Shown piece by piece: positions 1 through 9,979 of a stretch of 64,000 bases of DNA. Position 1 is the stretch's first letter, and each line of letters starts with the position of its first letter. The notes under the pieces were generated by a model, which saw nothing but the letters and a program-made list of their open reading frames with translations, had not been told where the DNA came from and made no database searches. A program made the position numbers and the translations under genes. The DNA is from Camellia lanceoleosa (taxonomy: Eukaryota; Streptophyta; Magnoliopsida; Ericales; Theaceae): the NCBI GenBank assembly GCA_025200525.1, contig CM045770.1, positions 83,886,899 through 83,950,898 of the forward strand, in the 5' to 3' direction.

Positions 1-1664
1 TCCAACATGTATGAACTAAAACATGACTTAGCTCTACAATGAAGCATGGATTATACAAAAACTAGCTCAAAGACACAATCAAGAGGATGAACGATCTACC
101 TTAGGTGTAGAATTAGAAGTGAGGGAGCTCAATTATGCAATTAACCTTCTAAAACTACAAGCCTTCAAGCAATTCCTCAAGAACAAGCCAATACACAAGA
201 TGAAATCACTCTCTCACTTTCACTCTTCTCTATTTCGGTGGGTTGAGCCAAGAATGAGAGCTGATCAATGTTTTGGTCACATAAATGAAGCTCAAAGTGT
301 TGACATGGTGGGCCACTGAGTGTAGGGATGGCAATTTAAACCCGGCCCAATGGGGACCCGATCCCCCGACCCCGATGGGGACGGTTTTTTCCCGAAATTT
401 ATCCCCATAGGGCCGGGGATGGTATTAAAAATCTGATCCCCGATGATTTTCGGGCCGACGGGATAATTTCAACCCGCCTGCCCCGCCTCGATCGCTCTCG
501 ATCGACTCAGATAATTGTTATAATATATATATATATATATATTCTATGTTTAGGGTATTATTATAATATATATATATATATTATATTATATGTTTGGGTT
601 GGGACCTCTGCACTCAGACACTCAAGTTCTTGTCTGTCTCTCATGTATCTCTCTCTTTCTCTCTCAAAGCCTCCCCTCCCTCCGATCTCCCTCATTCCCT
701 ACGATTTTCATCACTGCCTCACGCCGATCTCCCTCCTTCCGACCTCACTGCCTCAGCCCGATCTCCGTCACTGCCTCCCTCCGATCTGCGTCCGTCGTCG
801 TCGCAATCGTCCATGCCTCCGTCGTCCTCCATCACCTCCGTCATCTTCCATCGCCTCCGGTTTATCCCTCCGCCAGATCTGTCTCTACCATCGTCTCCGG
901 TTTATCCCTCCGCCAGATCTATGTCTACTTTATTTATTTATTTATTTATTTTTTGATTTATTTATTTATTTATTTTTTGATGATGTTGCTGCTAAGATAA
1001 GATGTGTTGATGAATTATTTTTTTTTATTTTTTATTTTTGATGATGTTGTTAGCTGCCGTTGATGATGTTTATGTTGATTTTTGAATTTTTTTTTTTTTT
1101 TTTGATGATGTTGCTGATTGTGAATGATGTTGTTGATGATGAGTACGGGGATAAACCGGTTTGAAACCCGATCCCGTGAGGCGGGGTTGATGGATTCTGC
1201 CTGGGATCGGGGCCAGGGACGGGGAACATGGTAGTTTTGGGATCGGGACGGGAGGTGATCCCTTCCCGCCTCGCCTGCTGCCATTCCTAACTGAGTGTGG
1301 CAAAATGGTAATTATAACTAGAAATGCAATTAGCTCAATTTAATCCAGTTTAATCATACTAAATCAACTTCCAATTAAATATACCATAAAATCACATAAA
1401 TTATGGCGATCACAAATCGCTAATCAATTCCTGGTTCGGCCACCGATAAGGCCTTCAATTTACAGTTCAAACATATAAACATGAACAGATAATCACACAC
1501 TCAACAGATAGAAAATGCATTTAGACAGATATACCAATAATCTGTTCAGATCTCACCAGATACCAAAGATTCCAATAATTCCATTATCAATCAAATTCAG
1601 TCCAGTTTAGCAGAAATTAGTAGTTAATCAGTCATTAATCGGTAAACAGTGTGAGGGTTGTTAC
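1..1664 (-). repeat. Partial LTR, minus orientation, split by a hAT element
   Basis: Read on the minus strand, the sequence starting at 1664 begins TGTAACAACCCTCACACTG, a common opening of plant gypsy LTRs. The similarity to the plant-mobile-domain coding sequence begins just to the right, which fits an insertion at 1664/1665. Removing the hAT element at 323-1289 joins 1-322 to 1298-1664. The other LTR end lies outside the window, so neither length nor solo status can be judged. No coding sequence is supported here. Confidence 0.35.
323..1289. mobile_element. Non-autonomous hAT-superfamily element (967 bp)
   Basis: The element begins TAGGGATGGCAAT and ends GCTGCCATTCCTA, imperfect terminal inverted repeats of about 12 bp. 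It is flanked by a perfect 8-bp target duplication ACTGAGTG at 315-322 and 1290-1297; 8 bp is the hAT signature. Both subterminal regions are GC-rich with repeated GGGGAC / GGGACGGG-type motifs. The middle has a (TA)n tract, a CT-rich stretch, two copies of a segment ending CCGCCAGATCT (about 848-880 and 890-921) and T-rich runs. No transposase is visible, so it would need an hAT transposase supplied in trans. Open frames at 590-1000 are low-complexity and not believed. Confidence 0.88.
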
Positions 1665-1689
1665 ACCCTCCAATTATCCAAGTTCACCA

Positions 1690-3236
1690 TTTCGGAGGAC
1701 CCTTTCTTAATACCTACTGCCCTTTACTTTTGGAATTCTGCTTTTAATTTCTTTCAATTCAGACGTGGGATGATGGCCCCTACTGTTCTTGATATCTGCC
1801 ATCTATTAGGATTGTTCCCTACTGGAACCCCTATTGGTCCAGATTATCCTGACCTCAAAACCCCTTTTTTCCTCCCCTCTCTTAACTCATCCTATAGTGA
1901 CTTTGTTAAGGCTGAGAATAATAGAGAGGGCCCTATGACTGACAAGGAATTCTTTTCTTTTATATTATATTGGTTTTGTAAAGTTCCTTTTCTGCACATC
2001 TTCTTAGAGGATCACGCTTGAATTCACCCCTCTTACCAAAGCCCTTGTCTTATAAAGAAAGGTGGCCTCAGCTCCATATATCTTAGGTCATGTATATAGA
2101 GAGCTTGTTCCCATTTTTTGTGAGAAACCCTTGGATGCCAATCAAGGAGGTCCATTTTGGATACTTCAACTTTGGCTTTTTGCATATTTTACTGAGCTAC
2201 AATCTAAATGCCTAAAGTTTTTAGAGCCAAACCTTACTACTCATGGCATGAGGTTAGCCAATGTTTCACTCTATCCTTCCACCTTCGCTTTTTACTTTTC
2301 TTTCTTCCACCAACTCCCAGCTTCCTTTTCTTCCCACAGCTTCCGTTCTTTCGAACCTACCAACATTGGCCCATCCTGGTTGAGGACCTTTCTGAGTGAT
2401 AAGTTCTGCTCTTCACCCCAACACAAGAACATATGGGCCTCTATTTTGATCCCTAGAGAGTTATTTATTGGGACTATGAACCCCAGAGCTTACAAATGCA
2501 TTGCTGAGCCCTATTGTCCTGCCTAATTTGCTAGGCAATTTGGCTTCTCACAAGGGGTTCCAATACCTCTCTACAGCCAGACCAGTTTAAGTCTTACCAG
2601 CAGGGACTTAAAGGTTCGAAGATCCAGATTAGAAGAAGCAACTTCTAAATTCATCCAGGACTTTTTTGACTTTGAGTGCTTCCCTTTCATTCCTCAAAGT
2701 AACATATTGAAAAGGTGTCAGAACTGGTAGGTGACCATTATGGAGGTACACTTGGCCATTCCTCCCCAAGACCTATTAATAGTACTAGACGTACCTCAAC
2801 CCAAATCGAAAGGGGCTAGAATTGTTACTTCTTCCACTGCTCTTGCTACTACAATTCTTGCACCTGTCATCACAAAGCCTATTCTTGCTGCCTCAACTTC
2901 TCCTAGAGTTACTGGAGCTGCCTCGAAGAAAGGTATGTACCGTTGTTTATTTTCTCTTATTCTCCTTTATAATGCTCTTAGCTTTACTTTTAGTTCTTTC
3001 TTTGGCGTAGGTGGTACGGGTGCAAACAGTAACAACAAAAGAAAAGAAAGCTTTTACTTGATCTTGAAGAGGAGGCACCTGGGGTTCACGCAGCAGAAAA
3101 AGAGGAAGCAGAAAAAGAAGAGACAGAACAAGAACAAGAGACACCCTTAAAAAGAAGAAAGAAGATGACTATCTCTCTTGCTGATTTCACTGGAGATCCC
3201 ATCCACGAAGCATCTACTAAAGTAGTGCAAGCAAAG
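1690..3236 (+). pseudogene. Antisense ORF of Tat element 1, 5' part: plant-mobile-domain (PMD)-like
   Basis: Coding-like sequence on the plus strand, opposite to the surrounding retrotransposon. Conceptual translation shows the order expected for an aminotransferase-like plant mobile domain: a DICHLLGLFPTGTPI block (about 1785), an EFFSFILYWFCKVPF block (about 1950), and PYILGHVYRELVPIF followed by FWILQLWLFAYF (2077-2190). In-frame stops near 2021, 2526 and 2730 break it. A 78-bp GT-AG intron is visible at 2933-3010 (GTATGTAC...GCGTAG). The frame runs into the gypsy insertion at 3237 and resumes at 12435. Tat-lineage elements are known to carry extra antisense ORFs between pol and the 3' LTR, and position and orientation fit that. 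No active product is expected. Confidence 0.65.
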
Positions 3237-5714
3237 TGTAATAACCCCGACCCGTAATTAGCTCCTAATCATTAATTAAGGAGGTGAATTAAGGGATTAA
3301 GATTGATGATGGGCTGAATAGGTAATTTGTAACATAATTGGTCGCCTATCCGCTGACCGTTAAATTGTCTGTACATGTTTAATGGTTTAAACTGAAAATT
3401 GAAAGCCTTATCGGCATCCGAAAATGAAATTGATTATACCATCGTGTTAATTGGAATTTTTAGAACATTATGGCATATTTAATTAAAATGAGATTTGGTA
3501 TGATTAAATTAGATTAAATAATGTTAAAAACATAAGTTTGATTAATTACCAAAATGCCATCTTGAGTGGGCTACCTTATACACACCTTTGAGCCTTATTT
3601 TGTTGTTCAATTCGTTGGCCTTAGTGTAGAAAATCTGATGAAAACATTTTAGAGAGAGGAGAGCAATTTTAGAGAGAGAGGGAGAGAATTAAAGAAAATT
3701 GAAGGCTTGGGCTTAAATTCTTCAAGATTGTGCAAGCTTTTGGCAAGAACAAGGCTTAAGGTAGATTATTCCTCCTTTGGTTTATGAATTTCAGTATTGT
3801 CATGCATGGTTCATGGAGATTTGAGGTTTAAAATCAAGATTTGAGTTGGAGAAGTTGAATAGTGAGCTAAATCATGCATGCATGCATACATTCTTGCATT
3901 TTGAAGTTAATTTTCATAAAAACTTACATGCATGTGTTAATTTCATTCATATGTTGGTCATTCAACTCATTTTCCATCAAAATACCAGGTTTGATCATGT
4001 TTTGGAAGGTTTGAATTCAAAGAAGTCTTGCATGTTGATTTCATGGGTCAAATTGGGAGTTAAGTTGGATTTTGAAGAAATGACAAGTCCTTGGGCCATG
4101 ATTTCTTGTTTTAATTCTTAAATCATGTTGTTTTATAAGTCTTCATGTGTTTCCTTCATTTTGGACCCAGAAAAATGAGTTTTGAAAGGTTGAATGTCGA
4201 GTTTGAGCTTGAGGATGCAATCTGGAAATTCCAGATTTTTGCAGGCTCGCTCGAGCGAAGGAGAGCTCGCTCGAGCGACCACTCTGAAGTCGTGCTCTCC
4301 GCTCGAGCGACCAAGGGCTCGCTCGAGCGTAAATTTCATGCTCCCAGAAGTTTTGCAGAGTTTACAGATCGCTCGAGCGAAGGGTTGTGCGCTCGAGCGA
4401 CCACTCACATCTTTGCATGTCCGCTCGAGCGAGGAAGTCTACGCTCGAGCGGAGTGACATTTATGCATGCTCGCTCGAGCGAGGAAAGCTTCGCTCGAGC
4501 GAGGACCTAATTTTCAGAAATTTTGCCTAAGTGTTCCAAGGCATGTTTTGACATCCTCATTGCATCTTAGGCATTCCTAAGCCTTAATTAAGCCATAGTA
4601 ATGAGGTTATGGGCTAGAAACACACACTAAGGAAAGAATGTAACAAGTTATTGAATGACAAGTGTGTGTGAGTCGAGCATTGTAACAAGTATGAATCACA
4701 CTAAGAGATTGCAAGGGTGTGTGTGTGTTCTAAGCCATGTGTTAAGAATGAACATGAACCAACGTAATGAAAGCTAAGCCTTAATGGCCACATGAATAAG
4801 TAATGATAAGATTCGTTGGTGCTATGTATTTTGTGATTGTAGGTCAACGTCCAAGAAGTGATTGACCCTCTACGGAACCACTGTGAGTAACGTTATCGTA
4901 AAGATACGTTTATATGAAACTATGTTCCAAATGTGATATATCAAGCTATGATTTCTGAAATGATATATGTTTCTGTGAACGAAGATCCATGTTTGAAATC
5001 TATTATGGCATCCATAGATAGTCCCAAGTCATGGGGGGCAGCATGAAAATGCAGGTCCATGACATTTACGAGATCTCGTTAGCCACTTCATTGTGGTGTT
5101 TGTTTAATCGGTGTCCGGGATCGGTTACTCTAGTCGGAAGACGTTTTGGATGTGTGATTTGTTCTATGGAATATGCCATTACTATGTTCACATATGAGAT
5201 GATTATGTTGATGCTATGATCTGTTTTATACATATAAAATGTTCGGATTTCATTCACTAACCCCTTTACCTTAATGTTATTCACTGGGCTTTAGCTCACT
5301 GTTTGTATATATATATTATAGGTGAGCATTCTGGAGTGCAAGCCCAAAAGCTTTGTGGGGGTCTGTGTTCTGTTGTCAGCCAGCCATTGTGCCTCACGTG
5401 GAGGTTCCCGAAGTGTCTTGGGATCTAGTTTTGTTTAGTCTGTTATGCATAAGACTTATGTTAATTATGTTGGCTGTACATTTGTGTAAGCGTGTGGGTA
5501 TAATATAATGTATGGTTGACTTATGGTTATGTAAATAAAGTTTTAAATTATTCCGTTTCATGTAAGTCAACACAGCTCATTGGACATTTATATTTATGTA
5601 TCTGCTTCCGCTAGCCCCTTATTTTATATTGATGTCATCAGAGGCCGTAGGTAATCCGAGGATTACTGGCCGGTTGCGATGCTAAACCTATAGGGGCGGG
5701 TTTGGGTCGTGACA
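3237..5714 (+). repeat. 5' LTR of the gypsy element (2478 bp)
   Basis: Begins TGTAATAACCCC and ends GGGTCGTGACA. It contains a cluster of ten copies of the palindrome CGCTCGAGCG (4248-4501), where the paired LTR has eight. The remainder is nearly identical to 9980-12434. Small open frames inside it (for example 3846-4121) also occur in the other LTR and have no recognisable domain. Confidence 0.95.
4248..4501. repeat. Array of ten CGCTCGAGCG palindromes in the 5' LTR
   Basis: Ten exact copies of the 10-bp palindrome CGCTCGAGCG occur in about 254 bp with irregular spacing and non-repetitive spacers. The surrounding LTR is AT-rich, so this GC-rich, CpG-rich patch stands out. Each copy could pair with any other or bind a dimeric factor. 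Irregular spacing and unique spacers of 6 to about 60 bp rule out CRISPR. Confidence 0.9.
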
Positions 5715-5717
5715 GAG

Positions 5718-5729
5718 TGGTATCAGAGC
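5718..5729 (+). other. Primer-binding site, initiator-Met tRNA type
   Basis: TGGTATCAGAGC lies 3 bp after the LTR end. It is the standard plant PBS complementary to the 3' end of the initiator methionine tRNA, from which minus-strand cDNA synthesis starts. Confidence 0.93.
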
Positions 5730-6055
5730 CCGAGTTATACCGCACGCACGTGTCCATATGAGCTATAGGATGTCCTAGAAATGAATTAGGGACATTGCAT
5801 TTTCATGTGTAAACATATGAACATAAATGAACTGAAAATGAAAAGAAATGAATCTATGAGTTAAATGGAATAACATACCATGAGAATTTCAATACCGAAT
5901 ATGAAATCTATGTGAACGTGAACGTATGAATGAAAAGAATCATGTGACTGTATTCGAATTGAACCAGAAATGAAAACACGTTTGATATGAAATGAAATGT
6001 AAAATCCGTAAGAACTTCCCTTGTACTGATAAGCACCCTATTTACGTGAAGATCA

Positions 6056-7011
6056 ATGGAAAGGACAAGAACAGTAGACGAATCTGAATCTTCCGCCGCT
6101 AGATTTAACCGGTTAGAGGAAATGGTTGAAGCCTTAACTGAAAATCTGAAACAACAGCAACAAGGGCAAACATGTGTACCTGAACCAGCTAATTATGATA
6201 TGATAGAACTGATACAGAAATACAATAAGATGAAACCACCTGAATTTCTGGGGGGTATTGAACCGTTAAAAGCTGAGGCTTGGGTTTTAGAAACCGAGAA
6301 AATATTTGAGATATTTCCATGTACTGAGGCACAAAAAGTTTTGTTGGCAACATTCACACTTAGAGAAGAAGCTAGGAGATGGTGGATGTTAGTCCGAAAT
6401 GATAATGAGGGGGTGACCTGGGATAGGTTTAAGGAAATTTTCTTCGAAAAATATTTTCCCCAATGCATCCGGGATAGGAAAGTATCTGAGTTTATGCAAC
6501 TGAAACAAGGCAAAATGACTGTGGCTGAATATGAAATCAATTCATCGAGTTAGCCCGTTATGCACCCCATATGATAGACACTGATGACAAAAAGGCTAGG
6601 AAATTTGAAGGTGGGCTTGACTTGGAGGTGTATGACCGAGTCGGTATCTTAAACTTACCAAAGTATGTGGATGTTCTTAATAGGGCCTTAATGTCTGAAG
6701 CAAACATAGCAGCCTTGAAAATATCAAAATCAACGCCGTCAACTAAATCCGAAAGAACAAAACAGAAGAAACAAAAGGTTGAATTGACAAGTAATTCGTT
6801 GGTCAACGTGAATGAGAAATCCGGGGCAATAACTGTGAATAAAGAAGGTCAGGGGAGTAATGTAACCAAAGATATACCTGTCTGTAAAGAATGTGGGAAA
6901 CAACATTGGGGCATTTGTCGCCGTCTGTCAGGAGCTTGTTTTAGATGTGGTCAGAAGGGGCACTTGGCTAAATCTTGCCCGCGAACTCATCCGAACAACA
7001 AAAAGCCTTAA
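6056..7011 (+). pseudogene. gag: gag polyprotein of the gypsy element, frameshifted
   Basis: The first frame (6056-6553) starts MERTRTVDESES and carries a Retrotrans_gag core: KMKPPEFLGG, EARRWWMLVRN, WDRFKEIFFEKYFP and FMQLKQGKMTVAEYE. The second frame (6571-7011, readable from about 6541) continues with IELARYAPHM and ends in a CCHC zinc knuckle of form C-x2-C-x4-H-x4-C (residues CFRCGQKGHLAKSC). The break near 6540 fits a single-base loss after TATGAAATCAA. Gag forms the retrotransposon particle and binds RNA through the knuckle. A short spacer rich in GAAATGAA/TGAAAAT words lies between PBS and gag. With the frameshift this copy would make a truncated capsid protein without the knuckle. 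Confidence 0.88.
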
Positions 7012-9966
7012 TCTGCACCCTAGTTTCAGAAAATGCCCAGAACACCGAATGACTAATGCAGGTATTACCCTAACCATATGTAATTGTTTTATGGAAATTT
7101 GTGGGTGAATCATGTACTGCTTAGTTTGATATAGATTGTGGGAATATTGATTGAACTCATGTTATCCAAACCTTGTGGACTGAATGAACCACCTGTACCT
7201 AGGAAATACTGGAATTTGTGAACAATGGGAATTAACCAGGTTAAGCCTTTGTACCGTATTGCGAAAACTTAATACAAACCGTTAAGTATGACCTTTTGAA
7301 CTATGCTAGAACTATTGAACATTGGAACACATTGTGATTGACCTTAACTTGGGAAATCTGTATGACCATGATTAGAACTGAACCGTTAGGTATCGACTGA
7401 CATCATCGAATGGTTAGAACTGTGGTCTCGAATTGTATATATGATTCAGTTACGTAGGGAATAGCTGAAATTGAGAACCTATGTCAGTCGGGAAGAATGA
7501 ACTTCTGCTTATGAACTTGTGAATGAATGCCTGAATGATAATTGATCTTAGACTTGCATCTGTATATGTGTATATGTCCTCGCTTGTGAGACCATTAGAA
7601 CGGATGGGATTGAACTGTGATTGATGAACATTTTGAGACCTATTGGTTAATATGAACTATCGTGATCGACTTGTTGAACTGTGCTGGAACTGTTAAATAT
7701 AGAGACACATTAGTATTGACAGTATATGGGACATGTTGAACTCATATATATGTCTAGACCTTTGCATGGAATGTTGGTTAATTACATTGCATCTGGACTG
7801 GGTAGACTTATGACTTGTTGCCTTAATCGTCATATCTGGAGAAACTGTTTTGTGTTCGTCTGTATATAGAACTTGTGAATCTGTATTGGAAAGGTTGTTA
7901 GACTCTGGACATGTGCATATATGACTATACCTTTGCTCAGAATGACTGATATGATTGTTTGTTGATGACCTTTGAACGGTGGACTGTGATTGTTGAGCGT
8001 TGACTAGATTATTGACTGTTGACTAAACCCGTGAGCCTATGCTTTAATGACTGTATGATCAATCTGATAATGACCTGCTATCGTGCACCTTATGCTTATA
8101 TGAACTCAGTTGGGAAAATCACTATATTGCCTGTGATGTTTATCGCTGATATGAACAATTATATACCTATGCATCCATATGTGAACTTACTTAGAAAATG
8201 TAACACTGGTTATGACCCGAACACTTTGGTATGAACTACTGTGATACATAACCCTGCTGTGATTTGAGAACCGAGGGACTTAGAACAACTGTAAAATTAC
8301 TGACTATATACCTAAGCGAATGGGGTATGAACCATAAAGTTGATGTACCTCGTCAGAAATGATAAAGAAAGAACCTTTCCCTGATCTAATCTGATAGAAC
8401 TGTAGTTTGATGAGACCCACGCTTGAACTGTTATTTGATATGACTGGGTAGGACTTTCAGTTAATGTGACCTGGTAGAACTTTCATCGATTTGATCTGAG
8501 GAGACCCTTATTGAAAGCTGTTATCTGATTTGATTACATTATGGGGAATTGTGAATTGGTTATGACTGAATGACAGGACTGTATTGCTAAGGGAATTGAC
8601 TGAATGAAAACGTGAATTGGTCCTGAACACTTAGGAAAAAAGGTGAACCGTCAATAGCAGACTATGTGATTAGGAAATCTGGTACCTTATGCTTGGGAGA
8701 TATGGGAATACTGCATATGGACATGACTGGTGATTAATTACCTAGTGTTACCATTTGATCATGAACCTGTTGATTAGAGAATGACCACTTCGGTGTTACA
8801 ATACTCCAGAACTGATGGGATTTGTTAACCACAGGCTGGTTTGATTATAAACTTTGACTATTCGGGGGTATATGTAATCAATATGACTGCTTCTGTATCG
8901 ACACATAACATGATTGAATCGGTAAAAACTGAGACTGGGGGAAAGTATATGAATGGTTACTTCGGAATTTCATTTACTGATAACTTGTACGAACTTACCT
9001 TGTAATCCGGATAACTTCAGAATGACTTGGACTGACTGTGATGGAATACCGAACTGAGAACTAGATTGAACAAGACCGAATGGTTGACCCGGAAATTAAT
9101 AAATCAATTTCTGTAACTTAACGGGGGAAAATTTCTTATGAAAATGAGATTAGTGTAATTTATAACCCCGATAAGTGTTTGATGTGAGTATGGTGTGTGT
9201 TAATGCAGTAAAGTTGTGTGCAACTGTATTTATGCTCTATGTCATGAAATAAGTTTTGCATTCTAAAATGTTATGTGTTGCATACTGCATGGCTGTCTAA
9301 TTCTCTGAAAAGTTTGTGGCACCCTTAGTTCATATGGCCCTTGCTCGGGGGTAAGAATACCGTAGCCGATGGCCCTTGCTCAGGGGTAAGAATACCGTAG
9401 CCGATGGCCCTTGCCCGGGGGTAAGAATACCATGGCCGATGGCCCTTGCCTGGGGGTAACAATACCATGGCTGTGTATGTGGGTCTTTGGACCAAATGTA
9501 TTTGAGAACTAATGGGTGTACCACGTTTGACCTTGTGCGAAATCCGAACATTTATATGTATATGAATCAAGATTCGTTAGTCATTGTTACGGTATCGGAG
9601 GTTCCTGTATGGAACTTATATCTGTCTGCACTCTGTTACTCGTACCGGAGGCCTCGTTATGGGGGCTCGACACGTGCATTACATTACGCTTTTCGCTTTT
9701 GATTCTGTTAATATCATAGCTTGATGCACCATGTATGATCTGGACAAGAATATGAAAATGAACATGTATCTGAATCTATTCTAGAATGAAATCTGAATGT
9801 GTATAAGGCTCTGTATTAATGCGAACTCTAACTCCTGTTTATGATTATGATTCTATCTTCAGTTATGAGCCTATTTGTGAACATGATTATGTTCCCGTTT
9901 TGAAAAGAGTTAGAGTTGCTTGCTTCTTGATATACGATGACTCGAGTTTGGGGACCAAACTCTTTT
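7012..9966 (+). other. Internal non-coding region of the gypsy element (no pol)
   Basis: About 2.95 kb between gag and the purine tract. No frame shows protease, RT, RNase H or integrase motifs and open frames are short. Composition is odd: the words GAACTG, TGAACT, GACTG and TATGAAC recur throughout, giving a low-complexity texture. The only clear internal repeat is the 35-bp array at 9334-9473. This is the layout of a large non-autonomous derivative whose pol region was replaced or has diverged beyond recognition. Confidence 0.7.
9334..9473 (+). repeat. Four-copy 35-bp tandem repeat
   Basis: Units begin ATGGCCCTTGCTCGGGGGTA at 9334, 9369, 9404 and 9439, an exact 35-bp spacing. Copies differ at a few sites (CTC/CCC, CCGTAG/CCATGG). 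The period is not a multiple of 3, so the overlapping minus-strand open frames here are repeat artefacts. Confidence 0.93.
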
Positions 9967-9979
9967 AAGGGGGGAAGAC
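9967..9979 (+). other. Polypurine tract of the gypsy element
   Basis: AAGGGGGGAAGAC directly precedes the right LTR at 9980, the expected place for the plus-strand primer. Confidence 0.88.

Noticed and set aside
590..1041. Three overlapping open frames of 120-136 codons
   Set aside because: They lie in a CT-rich, internally repeated part of a non-autonomous hAT element; all three plus-strand frames are open because the sequence is low-complexity, and none has a domain.
3846..4121. 91-codon frame in the LTR, repeated at 10592-10867
   Set aside because: Identical because the LTRs are near-identical; no recognised domain and no reason to think it is translated.
4248..4501. Repeats that might suggest a CRISPR array
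   Set aside because: The repeats are 10-bp palindromes with irregular 6-60 bp spacing inside a plant LTR; there are no cas genes and the genome is eukaryotic.
5718..5729. Possible tRNA-related gene
   Set aside because: Only the 12-nt complement to a tRNA 3' end is present; it is a primer-binding site.
9325..9570. Repetitive proteins on the minus strand
   Set aside because: They are translations of the 35-bp tandem repeat in shifting frames.
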